Shown: positions 47,471 through 58,708 of the stretch, piece after piece
Layout: every line of letters starts with the position of its first letter
How positions within the stretch are numbered: the first letter of the stretch is position 1
Assembly: GCF_020740795.1 (NCBI RefSeq)
Contig: NC_067312.1
Span: 59,582,405-59,646,404, forward strand
Length of the DNA: 64,000 nucleotides
Direction of reading: 5' to 3'
Source: Apus apus
Lineage: Eukaryota > Chordata > Aves > Apodiformes > Apodidae
The notes under the pieces: model-generated
Database searches by the model: none
Told to the model about the DNA's origin: nothing
The model's input: the letters and a program-made list of their open reading frames with translations, nothing else
Translations under genes and position numbers: made by a program

Positions 47471-48974
47471 CAGGACATCTGGGCTGCCAGCCTCAGCTGA
47501 TCTCTGCTGCTGTGACACAACAGTTTGAATCATGCCAAATTAAGGTGCTCAAGCCCAACATCTGGCTTGACAACATTTTTCAGGAGTTGGATCACAGTGA
47601 ATGAGAAAAAAGCATGCTGAAGCACAGGGAATTCTTTATGCCTGTGGCATTGCTCCTGATGCTTCTTCCACTACTGGGACACACATTCCCTCAACTCTTC
47701 GTTGGCCCAGCCTCCAAGTACAACTCATGAAGTCTCCACTTACTACTGATGCTTATCAATGTTCTTTTCCCTCTAGGCTTGCCTTTTTTTTTTTTTTCTT
47801 TTTTTCTTCCATGCCCCCTTTTTTCCTCCTTCCCAGCCTCCCCAAAAAAACAATAAGTAAAGAAAATAATTAAAATTGTAAAGCACCTAATGATTTCCCA
47901 CAGGCACTCAAGGAGTAATTGCAGCCCAAGGGCATAGGTTAATTTAAAAACTGTTGCACTGCTAAAACATTCTTTGAAAATTTGACACAGTTTTCCTTGG
48001 AAACACGAAAGTTTTACTTATGAAGTAAGTATTTTCTGGTCTTGTCAATAAGGAGGGAAATATGTGACTTATCTAAAAACGATACTGTTAAACTGCTGCT
48101 GCCTCAGCTGGTACCAAACTAGGAGACTTGTTGCACATTCTTTACTTGACTTAGATACTAACTGCATTAATGAATGGAACAGTCTCAGCACAGGCAGCTT
48201 TCCTGATTTCGATATATTTAATTAGAGTTAACATTTTTCCAGATGGTTCTTTTCTTGTAACTAAATCTGAAGGATAAAACTAAGCATCAGTGAACTCAAT
48301 GGCAGAATTCCCACCAACTTAATTGGGATCAAGATTCTTTGCATATTTTAAATACCTTCAACTTTTTAAAGCCTTTTCTAATAGTTTCTTGCTTGGAAAA
48401 GACTTAGATGTTCACGAGGCATGTGGATTTTGCTAAAGTGTGATGAATATTTTAATTATCAGGAGACAAAGGATGAAAACTTTGAAATCTGTGCACAAAT
48501 CCAGTTTTATTTTGGTTACCTTCTTCAGTAGCTATAGAGAATACTTTGGAAACTGGATATTAGCTGAATTAAGTATGATTAGTCTTATTACAAACCCAAA
48601 TCTCTGCCCAATCAGTTTTGAAAATCATTGTGCATGAAGCATTTCACCGCTCCTGTTTAAAACTAGATCTGGCAAACGAAATTGTAAAAAAAACAAAAGT
48701 AAAAAATGCACAAAACTATCAAAATGGCCTAGAGCATTAAAATCCAAAGATTTAATTTAAAAAAAAAAAAAAAAAAAAAAGGAGAGCTGCTGTTAGTTGT
48801 ATCTAGTGTACTACCCATAGGTACAAGTGACTGGAAGCTTAGAAGTTTATATAGTTATTAATTACATTGAGAGCTTACACACATAGGCCTATTAAGTAGT
48901 GTCAGATTATATTTAAAAACCCTATTTCTGATATTCTTGGCTTGGTATCAGAAGTGGAATTAAAAGGAGTCTAG
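47471..48974. other. downstream flank of CDO1, no gene seen
   Basis: AT-rich. It contains a T/C tract at about 47784-47828 and an A22 run at 48759-48780. A second AATAAA on the minus strand at 48511-48506 could serve as a distal CDO1 polyadenylation signal. Confidence 0.5.
48759..48780. repeat. poly(A) tract, 22 nt
   Basis: Uninterrupted A run. Upstream sequence shows no recognisable retrocopy. Confidence 0.9.
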
Positions 48975-49232
48975 AATCAGAAAACAACTATTTTATTCTG
49001 ATAGAAGCCTAAGAAAAGGCATGTAACCTCTGAAGTAGTTTATGGCTCTAGTTAGTTTAGTGCCCCATAACTGGCGTTTGCTCGGGGGAACTGGGGATGG
49101 CCTGGAAGCTGCCCTAGTGTACTTCTATGTACAAGGTAGAGAAATATAAGTGGCTGTCAGCCTTAGCCATTCAGGTCTTCTGTCCCTGGTTAAACATTCA
49201 GCAGGTCTTATGCAAATGCTTGCTGGTGCTTC
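48975..49232 (-). other. CDO1: probable CDO1 3' UTR
   Basis: It follows the CDO1 stop codon. AATAAA on the minus strand at 48997-48992 would end the message near 48975, giving a UTR of about 260 nt. A longer form using the hexamer at 48511-48506 cannot be excluded. Confidence 0.45.
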
Positions 49233-49262
49233 TCAGTTGTTCTCCTGTGGCACTGCTGTTGC
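49233..49262 (-). CDS. CDO1: CDO1 coding exon 5 (nine codons and stop)
   Basis: It encodes ATAVPQENN and TGA. The acceptor is strong (CCTCTTTCCCTTTAG). The phase matches exon 4 and the tail aligns with the human end ATSGSLENN, so the short exon is supported by splice signal, frame and family sequence together. Confidence 0.88.
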   Translation of the reverse strand, partial: ATAVPQENN

Positions 49263-52200
49263 CTAAAGGGAAAGAGGAGATGGTTGCTGTTTTAAGGGAA
49301 AGAAACAGTCATCACCTGCTTCATGTTCTCAGCATGGGCCTTTACTCCTGCAGTAGCTCAGTACCTTAAAATACTCAGTGCATTTATTTTCAGTGATCCT
49401 TGCCGGAGTTTTATAGAAGGCACAGTGGACTTGACAAAATCACCCTGTCCATTGGTTGTGTGTGACCGTGAGCCAGCCCACAGCAAAAGGACAGATGAGG
49501 ACTGTTTTCTCCTTCAGCCCGTATTTTCTTCCTGATACTCTGCTCTACTTTGTTTTGACAAAAACTGCTTGAAAGTCCAGCTTGAAAGACAGGCTGCAAG
49601 GAGAAACCACCTCACCCAGCAAAATTCCTGGCAGCAGGAACTGATGCACTGTGACACCCAAGATAAAACCAGTTTTCCCTCAGTGAACTTTTGCATTGCA
49701 GTTACCATGGTTTGTGCCTGAACTGTGCAAACACTTTCACAGGCAAGTCCTTGGACATACTAAATGCAATTTTAATTACTAGGCCTATGTAACTTCTCAA
49801 GTATTTACTGGAGATTTGGTTCACTAAGACTTCGTCATGGCCAGAAGGCACTAGGGACTTACCTGTGTGTTTTACCTACAGAAAAATTTGAGGCAAGGAG
49901 GAAGCACTGACTGTGCTATAGCTAGGCAGGTATACCCACTCATAAAAGATACACAAGTATACTTTATTCTCTTGGCGTTCTTAACTTACCGCTCTCTGTC
50001 TTCCTACTTTCTATTGAGATCTAGTAAGAAGAAGAAGGTTTGATTTTCCAGACAGTTATTCAGAAAGATGCACAGAGACCAGAAGGTTTTTGTATCATGA
50101 AGTCCTTTCAGACCACTGGGTGGCCCAGACTTGCTACCATTTTTCCCCTTACTGGAATTCCATTTACAGGAATTCATGAAAGAGACTCAATGACTAAGAT
50201 TTCCCTCTCTCCTGTAAGCCAGATCCAGTTTCCCACAAAAGGTACAAAGACTGCCAGATGGTTACAGATCAAGGACAGGAAAACAGTCCAAGTCAAAACA
50301 TCTAGTCACACTTGTTATCTTACATACTTCATATTCAATAAACACTTAAAGAACCCCAACAAATCAAACAAACACTGGGTTGTTGCATGAATATTGTTCA
50401 AATTTTTCCTATGTTTATTTCCCTTTAAAACTGTAATTACAAATTTGAGTTTACTCTCCCAAGGATCTTTGATACTTGGGAAGGTCAGTTTGTGTGTCAG
50501 CTGTTTGGAAAAGTTGTAATCACATAATGTGACAAACTTCAAAGAAATAATTTATGTGGTATTTGTTGATTAAATAAAACTTTAACTGGATCTTACTAAG
50601 GGCTCATGCCAGGAAACTCCTGAGCACTGAATTTCTGACTTCAGTGAAAGGTGAAATTGTTCTATATCTAACAAAACTGAACAGTCTTTGAACCTCTGTG
50701 GCTAAATGTCAAGAATTTGTCTTTTCTACCCATATAAGTAGCTATGTTTCCCAATACATGGAAGAGTGCTAAAAGGAACCCTGTTAAACACTCCCAGATG
50801 TTGTAGCTCGGTCACCTAAAATTGATCTTAAGATTTATTTTCTATTCAAATAGAAGTCTCATGCCATTGCTCAAGAATGCAGACAACAGCCAGCCAGTCT
50901 ACTCTCACTCTCAGAACAAATCTGTGTCAAAATTTTGATTTTAGATAATTAAATTAACTTCATTTAAAAATTCTTTACTTTACAGTAAGCTACAAGGTTT
51001 AAAACAACTGACTTGAAATGTGATGCTTTTTGGCAGAACAGTTTAGCCAGGAAATGTTACACATGACTTAAGTTGGCCAAAACAATGTAGCTGCTTCACA
51101 GACTTCCATTGACTACGCTGAATTTACCATCATTTGCTGCCTAAAGACACTTAGCTAGCAGCAAAATTGTCATTAATCCTCCTCTCTGCTTGGAACTGCT
51201 CTCCTGATGATGAAGGAGGGGCAAGCTATAAAGTGGGGAACTGCGTAGGAGGGAAATGCAATTCAGCAAATTGCATGGTATTTGGAAACAGGCTTTATAC
51301 TGGTCCTAGATGGGGATGGCCAGGGAAAGGCAGGACCTTCTGCCTGTCCCAGAGCACTGGCATCCATCTGGTGCAGGCGGGGGGCTGCCCCTTGTCCCCG
51401 TCCCTGCAGGGACTGAGGGCTCAGATCCTGGGGCTGGGTGGGGAAGTGTGTTATCTGGTACTTACACAGTGAGTCCTTTCTCCAAACTGGCTGTAGAAGG
51501 TCATCTTGACTTTGTTTTTGTGTCCAGTCCTCTGATCGAAGGTGTTGCAGCTGTCGAAGGGTGGGCTGTACAAATGCAGGCTGACGGCAGACTCTGTGTG
51601 GCTTATGTTCTCCACACGGTGCAGGCCAATAGAGTCTACACCAGCCAGGGCATGAAATGAGAGGTTGTGTCAGAGGGAAGATTTAAAAAAAAAATCTCAG
51701 ATGCATGGAAAAATGATTTCTAAACCAAAACAGAGGAGTAAGCTAGTTAGGCATGCCCACACATTTAGAGGCAACAAGTGAGCACAGGGAATCTGACTGC
51801 TGTTCTCTAGCAGATTCCTAAATACAGTGGTAATTCAAAATACATTATTGCCTTCCATACTTCATGTAACTTCTGGATTACCTGCTACAGGATAAAAGCC
51901 AACAGAAATTCAGAGAAACTTAATGAAGGCCATGCCATCAGTAATTTTCCAGCTATCAATCTCAAAGGGCTTCTAAGTTATTTTCCTTGGAAATGCTGTT
52001 TTAGATGCTCCAGAAGCAGCAAGATTTGTATTTCTAAAAATTAGTGAGTGACTTTATAGGGAAAAAAGCTTTCTGTACAGCTAATTCTCAGCCCAGTAAC
52101 AAAGATATTAGTCACATTAAAGGTCAGTTATGTGTTATTTGGGGCATGGACCTATGGACAGAGATAGAGCTGTCTTCTACTGCAGGCACCTGTTTCATTA

Positions 52201-55200
52201 TTAATCCTTCCAATGTATTAGTTTGGATAACAGGCTTTCCATTTGTCTGCTCTTTTGACTAAAGTGACAAATTAGTAGTGATTGGCATACTTCCAGCCTT
52301 AACTGAATAGTAAGCGTAATTGAACACATAATAAAATAAGGCGCTGTCTGTTGCATGGTTACTGATGAAGTAGTGGCACTTTTTGCAATGTGGAGTAGAA
52401 AATCAAGCTATCATGCAAAAATGTAAGGTATGAAGAATCACATCCATGAAACAAACAATTTCCATTCTTCACTAATGTGGAGTTTTTTAGTTACTTGAAA
52501 GAGATCTCGAATTTAAATTTATGACCCTGCTGTAAAAACAACTCAGGCCTTTGTACTTGAATTAAGATGTTATATAATACTGAGGCCTGGGTTGTGCAAT
52601 ACAGGCATGACATCCTAAGAAGCATGAGTGCACTCTAAACTCTGATACATTTGAAATATAAGCCCTAAGTGTCATTAGCAGAGTTTACCTAAATAGAGGA
52701 CGTAGGGGAAAAAAGTCCTAACTCTGTGCTCATCTAAGGGGAGACTTGAATAAACTCTGTTTAGTGGGTTGGAACCTTAAAAATAAAGTACAAGAGGAAC
52801 TAAAGTACAAGAGAGACCAAGAAGCATGCGATAGAAACATCAAGGTCACTCACTATTGATGTAGTCAGGGCACTCAACACACTGTCAGTGTTTTCCTTCT
52901 ATTTGTTTTACCTGTTTCTTTTAAACCAAAATATCTGTTATGGCAGAGATCCAAACTGCCTCAGAGAATCTGATACCAAATTTGTTTAAAACAACTAAGG
53001 AAGATTTGGATCAGATACACACGGAATGCAATTGCTTGCATCGGAAAGAACCAAATAGGTTGGAAAAAATGAGTTTGAGAACCCATGTGTCATGTTTTCA
53101 TTACATGTGGCACACCTTCAATAGAAGGCTGCAGAGCACTAGTTTTCCTCCCCATAGTTGGGGTAATTTAGCCTTCCCATTATGTGATAGACTAAGCCTC
53201 ACCTTGGCTTAACCCTTTACTCAATGTGAGGCTCCCTCCAACCGGGGAGTTCCCAAGCTCAGCCCCACAAGGTGTGTGCTCTGTTTTTTGCCTTATCACA
53301 TACAGAGCAGATGGACCCCTTCTCTGGGAGCTTTGCCTATGTTCTGCTGAACTCATTGCTGTTCCACATGATGTGTAATGTCTTTCACAGCATCAGAATA
53401 TGTAACACCCTGCTGGCCACTCCAGGGTGGCCTCCCACATAGTACAAGATGGTGATAGTTACAGATATGTCTAATGGCATGAATTTAGGTACCTAGGGAA
53501 AATTACTGGTAGAGACTCAGTTGTCTCTGAGCAACTGTGCAGTCAGGCATTATTTCTGTAGATTGGGTAGACTTGAGCATTTAAATTCTGCTGATGCTAC
53601 ACTTGAGCACTACAGCTATGATTGATTTGGGTAAGAAGTAGCTTCTGCTCCTCAATGGTCAATTTATTCCATAGACAGCTTTTATGTTTTTGATCTAGGG
53701 TTTCCATGACTGACCAAAATGATTATTTATTTGGAAAAAATCAAGGTGATTAAGCTACATAATCTTTGGTTTCCTTATTTCTCACAAAGTACTATTTAAG
53801 GTGTATGTTTACAAGCACTTTCAGGTAGTAATAGGTAGGCACAGTGCTGAAGGTTGTTTGGCCTCGAGGAGATACCTGGCATATGTAAGTATCAAGCAAT
53901 TGCTGCAAGGTCTTAAGAGTGAGTTAAAAGGATGTTTTTGTTGTTTGTTTTACTGAATACAAATACAGGTTTGTACAGAATCTAGAGAGGCATGTGCTTA
54001 AACTGTGCACAAACCCATTAGCATTATACTGTTTAAGGTAGGACACGAGAGCAGATGAGCTTTTTCATTAGGAATAGTACTCATAGAAGGGTAGTTGTCA
54101 AAATTAATAGCTTACCATTGATGTAGGCACACTGATTTTCCCTCAAAACTCGTTCTGATTTCTTAGTCATTTCACCATTCCCTTTTTTCTCAGGCCACTC
54201 AAACAGTGTCTCCTTTAGATTTCCCTGGAGGATCTTCATAAAGCAGTGTGAGTCGGTGTGATCATGGATACTGCTATATATGTAAAAAAAATAACCAAAC
54301 TCAGTGTGATATTCATATTTAATTTTAGTACAGCAAATAGGGAACATGGCATGGCACAGTATTATTGTGTCTGGACAGAGCACGAGAATGACATGCCATT
54401 GCACAAAAATCCTAGGGAAAAATTTTAGCAATTACTATTTAACTACTTAAAACTGTTACTTTAGAACTGTATTGGGAAAAGCTCACATACAGCAGGACTT
54501 GGAGAAGAATCAGATATTGATCAACCTATGACTTTGCCAGAGAGAAATACAAAGGAAGTCTGGAGGAGCAAGAAGGACAGAATAATTATTCAGAACAGAA
54601 GAATTCTTGTTGGCTAAGAAACAAAATCAGACTTTTCACAATGACCCCAGGGAGAGGCTGGTATAAACTTGCAAATATACCTGGTATTTGCAGATTCACC
54701 ATGCTTGCTGCAAAAACAAGTGAAAAATCTGCTAATTTTGCTTATTTTCCATGGTCTCTTTATTGCTGGAGTGCACAGGCATTTGTTGAAGAAAAAATTC
54801 TGTACCTCTCACTCTGTTAGTAGAACCAGCTTCAGTAAGCTGTGACTTTCACTAGTTTGTAAAACTTGAACAAAGCCAGTAGGATCTGCCTCCTTGCTCT
54901 GAAGTATGTTTTAATTGCTACATTTGGAGACATACAGGCTAGATAAGTAGTTTAGTTGGGGTTTTTTGTTGGTTTGTTTTGTGTTTTTTTTTTTTAAATA
55001 GAGGACTAACTGTTACGGAAATCAATGGGATTAGGACAAAAGGGAGAGCTCTCCACTCCTGAGGGTTGAGGGAAAAGGGGAAATTTGACACTCCTGGAAG
55101 TACAGTGCTAATAAGTTTAAATAAAAAACTTGGTACTTGTACATTACTGTTCCCAGTAAACAAATGTCAGGGTTTCTTACTAACTGAGATGCCAAGAGAG

Positions 55201-58200
55201 CAGAGCTTGCTTCAGGCACAGAACAGTTCACAAATGCCACGTTGTCCTGCTCCTTCTGCAAGCCATGAGAACAATCTGGTCCTCCTCATGTAGGAAGCAA
55301 AAACAACTTGTGGTCTCGGTCCAGCTCTAGCAAATGCTTATCCAAACCATCTAGAGCTCGACATAAATTACAGGTTTTGTGAGAATAGACTGGAAGGAGT
55401 AGAGGTGGTAGGCTTGGTTCCTATATCCCTCTGAGTATAACATCATGGCATTCTCTAGACAATACTGTAAATGTTCAATTGCACTCTCGATTAAAAGACA
55501 TTAAAAAAAATCATCTCTGATATCTCCTTTTCTATTTATATGTGAGAATAATCAGTCAAACCTGCAAGTTTTGTTATACTGTATTGTGTTTTAGTCAGCA
55601 TTTTGTGAAATCTGTCCAAGGGACAGATTTTGCCCTCTGGAGGCCACAGCAGCAGTGGGGTCCATTTTGAGGGAATGGATGGGGTGCATGGACCAAAAGA
55701 ACCAAGTAGTTCTAGAAAGGGGCTCCCTTCTCACAGCCTGCAGTCCTAAACCAAACCTACTCTTCTCATCTTGTTGGGATTTAAACACTATGAGAGAACA
55801 AAGACTATTCAAACTGCGTCAAGTCTTGCTTCTGCAACCAAGTCTTGTATGGGTTTGTTCTATGGGAGAGATTGAAAAGGGCCTGTTTGACCTGTTCTGC
55901 CTAAAGGTCCTGCAGTATCTCTGGGGCAGAAACTTCCTCTGCCAGAACGGGTGCTTCGATTCAGTACAAAACCAGAGTGATTTTAAAAGAGTGCTCTAAA
56001 AATGTCCATGAGGTACAAACTTGTAAAAGATATGGCAAATATTCAGGACTGTTACAAAAATAGGAGGTCTGCAGTGCTTTGTTTCCAGACATTTTCTGAT
56101 AGCTCACATAAGGGCACATTATTTGTGTATTTTTTTATGATAGGGAAAGATCGAGTGGCTTTACATCTGTTTGCTAAAAACATGGTCTTCGGATACGAAC
56201 CTGCCATGCCCTTCACCCCAGCACAAGATCATTAGGTTGAACTTTCCATTTCCATTGTCCACAAGATTTCTTGTATACCTGAAATACAAAATGTTTGTTT
56301 TTTACTGCTTTTTACTGATATGCCTATAATAAACGTAGTTATACAAAGATATTTATGAAGGAAGGTTGTATTACATAAAAATCCTTTATTCTTCTTTTTC
56401 TTGAAAACCAAGCTTTATTTGGAAAAAAATGAAATTGTATTTTTAAGCTTTTTTTTCTTTTTTTCTTTAAGAGTCCCTTTTCTGGGTGGAAAAAAATGGA
56501 CATATTTAATATTTTATAATCATAGCACTTTTGAATTACATAGATGATTGGAGTTTGGAAACTGTGAGTCTGAGACTAGAGTAGTAGACAGGATCAAATC
56601 AAAATAGTTATTGAATGAAGTCACTTTGGCAGCTGGCTTATAATTAGAAACAGAGGACTGCACTGAAACAAGAAAAATACATGGTTACATTCTTCTGTAG
56701 TTCCTTTTCAGATATTCTTGGCTTCTGTTACGCAGCATCAGTTGTACAAAGCCAAAAAAACCCAAAAAAATAAGACCTCAGGCTTCCCGTACATGGTCCT
56801 TCTACTCTGTTCCTGAAAGTTCTACATCTTGTACTGTAGCAGTTGTGCATTTATGAATCACCTGTGAAGTAACACGTGCCACCACGTACTTCTGAAAAAA
56901 GTTTATCACAGCAGAATTTCTTTAAAGTTTTTGTTTTTGTTTTGGTTTTGGTTTGGTTTGGTTTGGTTTTTTTACGTAACTTGTAGGTAACAGAACAAGC
57001 TTGCTTCTAAACGCTTTTTATCAATAGGTGTGTCCTAGACCATGACTTGGTCTCAGGGCTTAAATAGCAACATCTTGTGTTTGTTTCCTTGTACTTTCCT
57101 GCAAGCCTGTTCCCTCCCTTTGCCCCTACCTGCCACTCATCTCATCCTATTGAAAAGTTCACTAGAAAAGGGACCAGGTTTTTGCTCTAGATGTCTTTTT
57201 CCATGGTGGATCCTCTGTCCCAGAGCTGGTGCTTCTAGCTGTTATGGTGCAAATAACCCAGTGGGACCTCCTGGTTTACTTTTAGCTTTAGTCATGAATA
57301 TTCACACTCTGTCAAGTAAAGCAAATAATTATGTCAATGACAGGACACCTCACACTCACCTAAAAGATGCAAGCAGGAGCACACAGAAAGTGCACTGACG
57401 TGAAGCCAGTGTTAACCCTTCCCCACAAGACCACTGTGTTTTAATCAAGATAGAATCCCCATAATTAATTACTTTCAAGGCTTAACATATCTATGCTGAC
57501 TCTCACTGCATCCACAACTCGTGCATGTATTAGGTAGACATGTTTTTCCTGTGATATCAGAACGCAATTAATGCTGGTGTTTGACTGAAATTTTCAAGTG
57601 CTGTTATTTCTCTAGAGCAGATTTGGCTGGCCAGAAATGAAAAGCAAACAAACAACCAACAATAACACCCCCCCCCCCCAAAAAAAAAAAAAAAGGCAAA
57701 AAAAAAAAGCACAGCCCAAAACAAAAACAACAGAAAAATGCAACCAACCATCAACTAACAAACCAAAAAACTCCAAAAAAACCCAAAGAAACAAACCCAC
57801 AAAAAAATCAAACCCAACTAAAAGAAACCCACTCAAACAACCCAGGCTGCCATGCATACTTCTAATATTAGCACATTTTGGTTTTCAGGTTCTTAGTTTT
57901 CCTACGTCGTGTTACAAATTTAACCATTTGCTCTGAATGGAGGAGAGTCAACGCGAGGTGAAGGGAGGCTAAAGCAAAATTTTTAGAAAATAAAAATTAA
58001 AAAAAGCAGAGTGATGTTTTCATTATTTATCTTAACTTAAAAAATAAGAAAATGAAATTTTTTTGGCTGCTTCACTAGGGGAGCTCAAACAAGTACCGGC
58101 GGTCTCACGGCTGCGAGCCCGCGGCCGCGGGACCCCCGGTACCGGCTGGGTGCGGCCGTGGGTCCCCCGGTACCGGCTGGGTGCGGCCGCGGGACCCTCG

Positions 58201-58661
58201 GTACCGGCTGGGTGCAGCGGCTCTGCCGGGCCCGCCGGTGCCGCCATTGGCCGCCGCCGCCCCGCCCGCTCCCCGCCCCCGCCCGGCCCCGCCGCGGGGC
58301 ACAGCGGACCGGCAGGGTGTGCGTGTGTCCTGTCCACCATCCCCCCGCAAAGCTGCCCCGCACCCTCTCAGGGGTCCTTTGCCCCGCTCGACAAACTCTG
58401 GGGCTCCCCGTCCAGGGTGAGGGGCGCGGCGGCGGGGTCGTGGGTGCTGCGGGGTGTTTTGTACCTGTACTGGTCGAATTTGGCGTACTGCAGCCACTCC
58501 TCGGGGTTGCTCTCGTACGACTCCATCAGCGCCTGCACTTCCTCCACGCTGACTTTGTCCTCGGCGAATATCCGATGGAGGATGCGGATCAGCTCCTCCA
58601 GGCTCCGCGCCTTCCACGTCTCCGTCTGCACCGGCTGCTCCATCACCGCCGGCTGCTCCAT
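49233..58661 (-). CDS. CDO1: CDO1, cysteine dioxygenase type 1 (5 coding exons)
   Basis: The spliced coding sequence is 58661-58465, 56278-56201, 54273-54116, 51635-51466 and 49262-49233, giving 210 aa (human 200). The enzyme adds O2 to L-cysteine to make cysteine sulfinate in the cytosol, the first step to taurine and sulfate. Iron ligands are H95, H97 ([10 protein letters not shown]) and H150 (IGLHRVEN). The cysteine of the Cys-Tyr cofactor is C102 and its partner Y167 (HLYSPPFD). The substrate-binding arginine is R69 (YTRN). These match human H86, H88, H140, C93, Y157 and R60. The cupin fold is complete. Extra length comes from about nine residues at the N-terminus (a duplicated MEQP start) and one inserted residue (KKGNGEM). 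All junctions keep frame. Expression is probably driven from the CpG island around exon 1. Confidence 0.97.
49263..51465 (-). other. CDO1: CDO1 intron 4
   Basis: 2203 nt, GTAAGT to TTTAG, phase 0. AT-rich except for a GC-richer patch at about 51300-51450 next to exon 4. No repeat family seen. Confidence 0.85.
51466..51635 (-). CDS. CDO1: CDO1 coding exon 4
   Basis: 170 nt encoding [37 protein letters not shown] and [19 protein letters not shown]. It contains iron ligand H150 and Y167. The acceptor is GGTGTAG|AC and the donor CACTGT|GTAAGT. The frame would run only a few codons past the donor. Confidence 0.95.
51636..54115 (-). other. CDO1: CDO1 intron 3
   Basis: 2480 nt, GTAAG to GTAG. AT-rich, nothing recognised. 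Confidence 0.85.
54116..54273 (-). CDS. CDO1: CDO1 coding exon 3
   Basis: 158 nt encoding [35 protein letters not shown] and [12 protein letters not shown]. It contains iron ligands H95 and H97 and the cross-linked C102. The acceptor TATATAG|C was preferred to the AG three bases later because it restores the SSIH of the family. Confidence 0.96.
54274..56200 (-). other. CDO1: CDO1 intron 2
   Basis: 1927 nt, GTTCG to ATAG. It holds a G/T-rich low-complexity stretch near 54956-54997 (minus-strand A/C) and nothing else recognised. Confidence 0.85.
56201..56278 (-). CDS. CDO1: CDO1 coding exon 2
   Basis: 78 nt, too short to stand out as a frame. It reads [14 protein letters not shown] then [11 protein letters not shown] and two bases of S92. 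The acceptor is TTGTATTTCAG and the donor GGCAG|GTTCGT, a weaker form of the consensus. It carries R69. Confidence 0.95.
56926..56972. repeat. GGTTT/GTTTT simple repeat
   Basis: Imperfect G/T repeat in CDO1 intron 1, with GTTTT units grading into GGTTT units. Confidence 0.8.
57636..57845. repeat. A/C-only tract with C12-A15 core
   Basis: About 210 nt almost free of T, and with little G, on the plus strand. It contains twelve C (57668-57679) directly followed by fifteen A (57680-57694) and a further A run. The CDO1 transcript strand is therefore G/T-rich with a G12 run. Open frames in it are low-complexity artefacts. Confidence 0.85.
58126..58218. repeat. 31-nt GC-rich tandem repeat, 3 copies
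   Basis: Units at 58126-58156, 58157-58187 and 58188-58218, each with the core CGGTACCGGCTGGGTGC and only a few differences between copies. It lies in CDO1 intron 1, within the CpG island, about 250 nt from the exon 1 donor. Confidence 0.9.
58465..58661 (-). CDS. CDO1: CDO1 coding exon 1
   Basis: It encodes residues 1-65 and two bases of R66: [12 protein letters not shown], then [18 protein letters not shown] and [12 protein letters not shown]. The donor is TACAG|GTACAA. There are two in-frame ATG codons, at 58661 and 58643, both in good context (G at -3 and +4). Family length favours the second, which would give 204 aa. Confidence 0.93.
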
Positions 58662-58700
58662 CGCCGCCAGCCTCTGCCCCCGGACCGGCCCCTCCGCCTC

Positions 58701-58708
58701 CCTTTATG
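58701..58708 (-). promoter_or_regulatory. CDO1: TATA-like element upstream of CDO1
   Basis: CATAAAGG reads on the minus strand, 40 nt upstream of the first ATG. If used, transcription would start near 58675 with a very short leader to the first ATG and about 30 nt to the second. This is only suggestive. Confidence 0.35.

Larger units (their letters stand above)
56279..58464 (-). other. CDO1: CDO1 intron 1
   Basis: 2186 nt, GTACAA to CAG. From the 5' side it holds CpG island sequence with the 31-nt tandem repeat, the A/C-rich tract, and a GGTTT/GTTTT simple repeat at about 56926-56972. Confidence 0.85.

Noticed and set aside
57557-57857. Minus-strand frames rich in F, G, L and V that look like membrane proteins
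   Set aside because: They translate the A/C-rich low-complexity tract.
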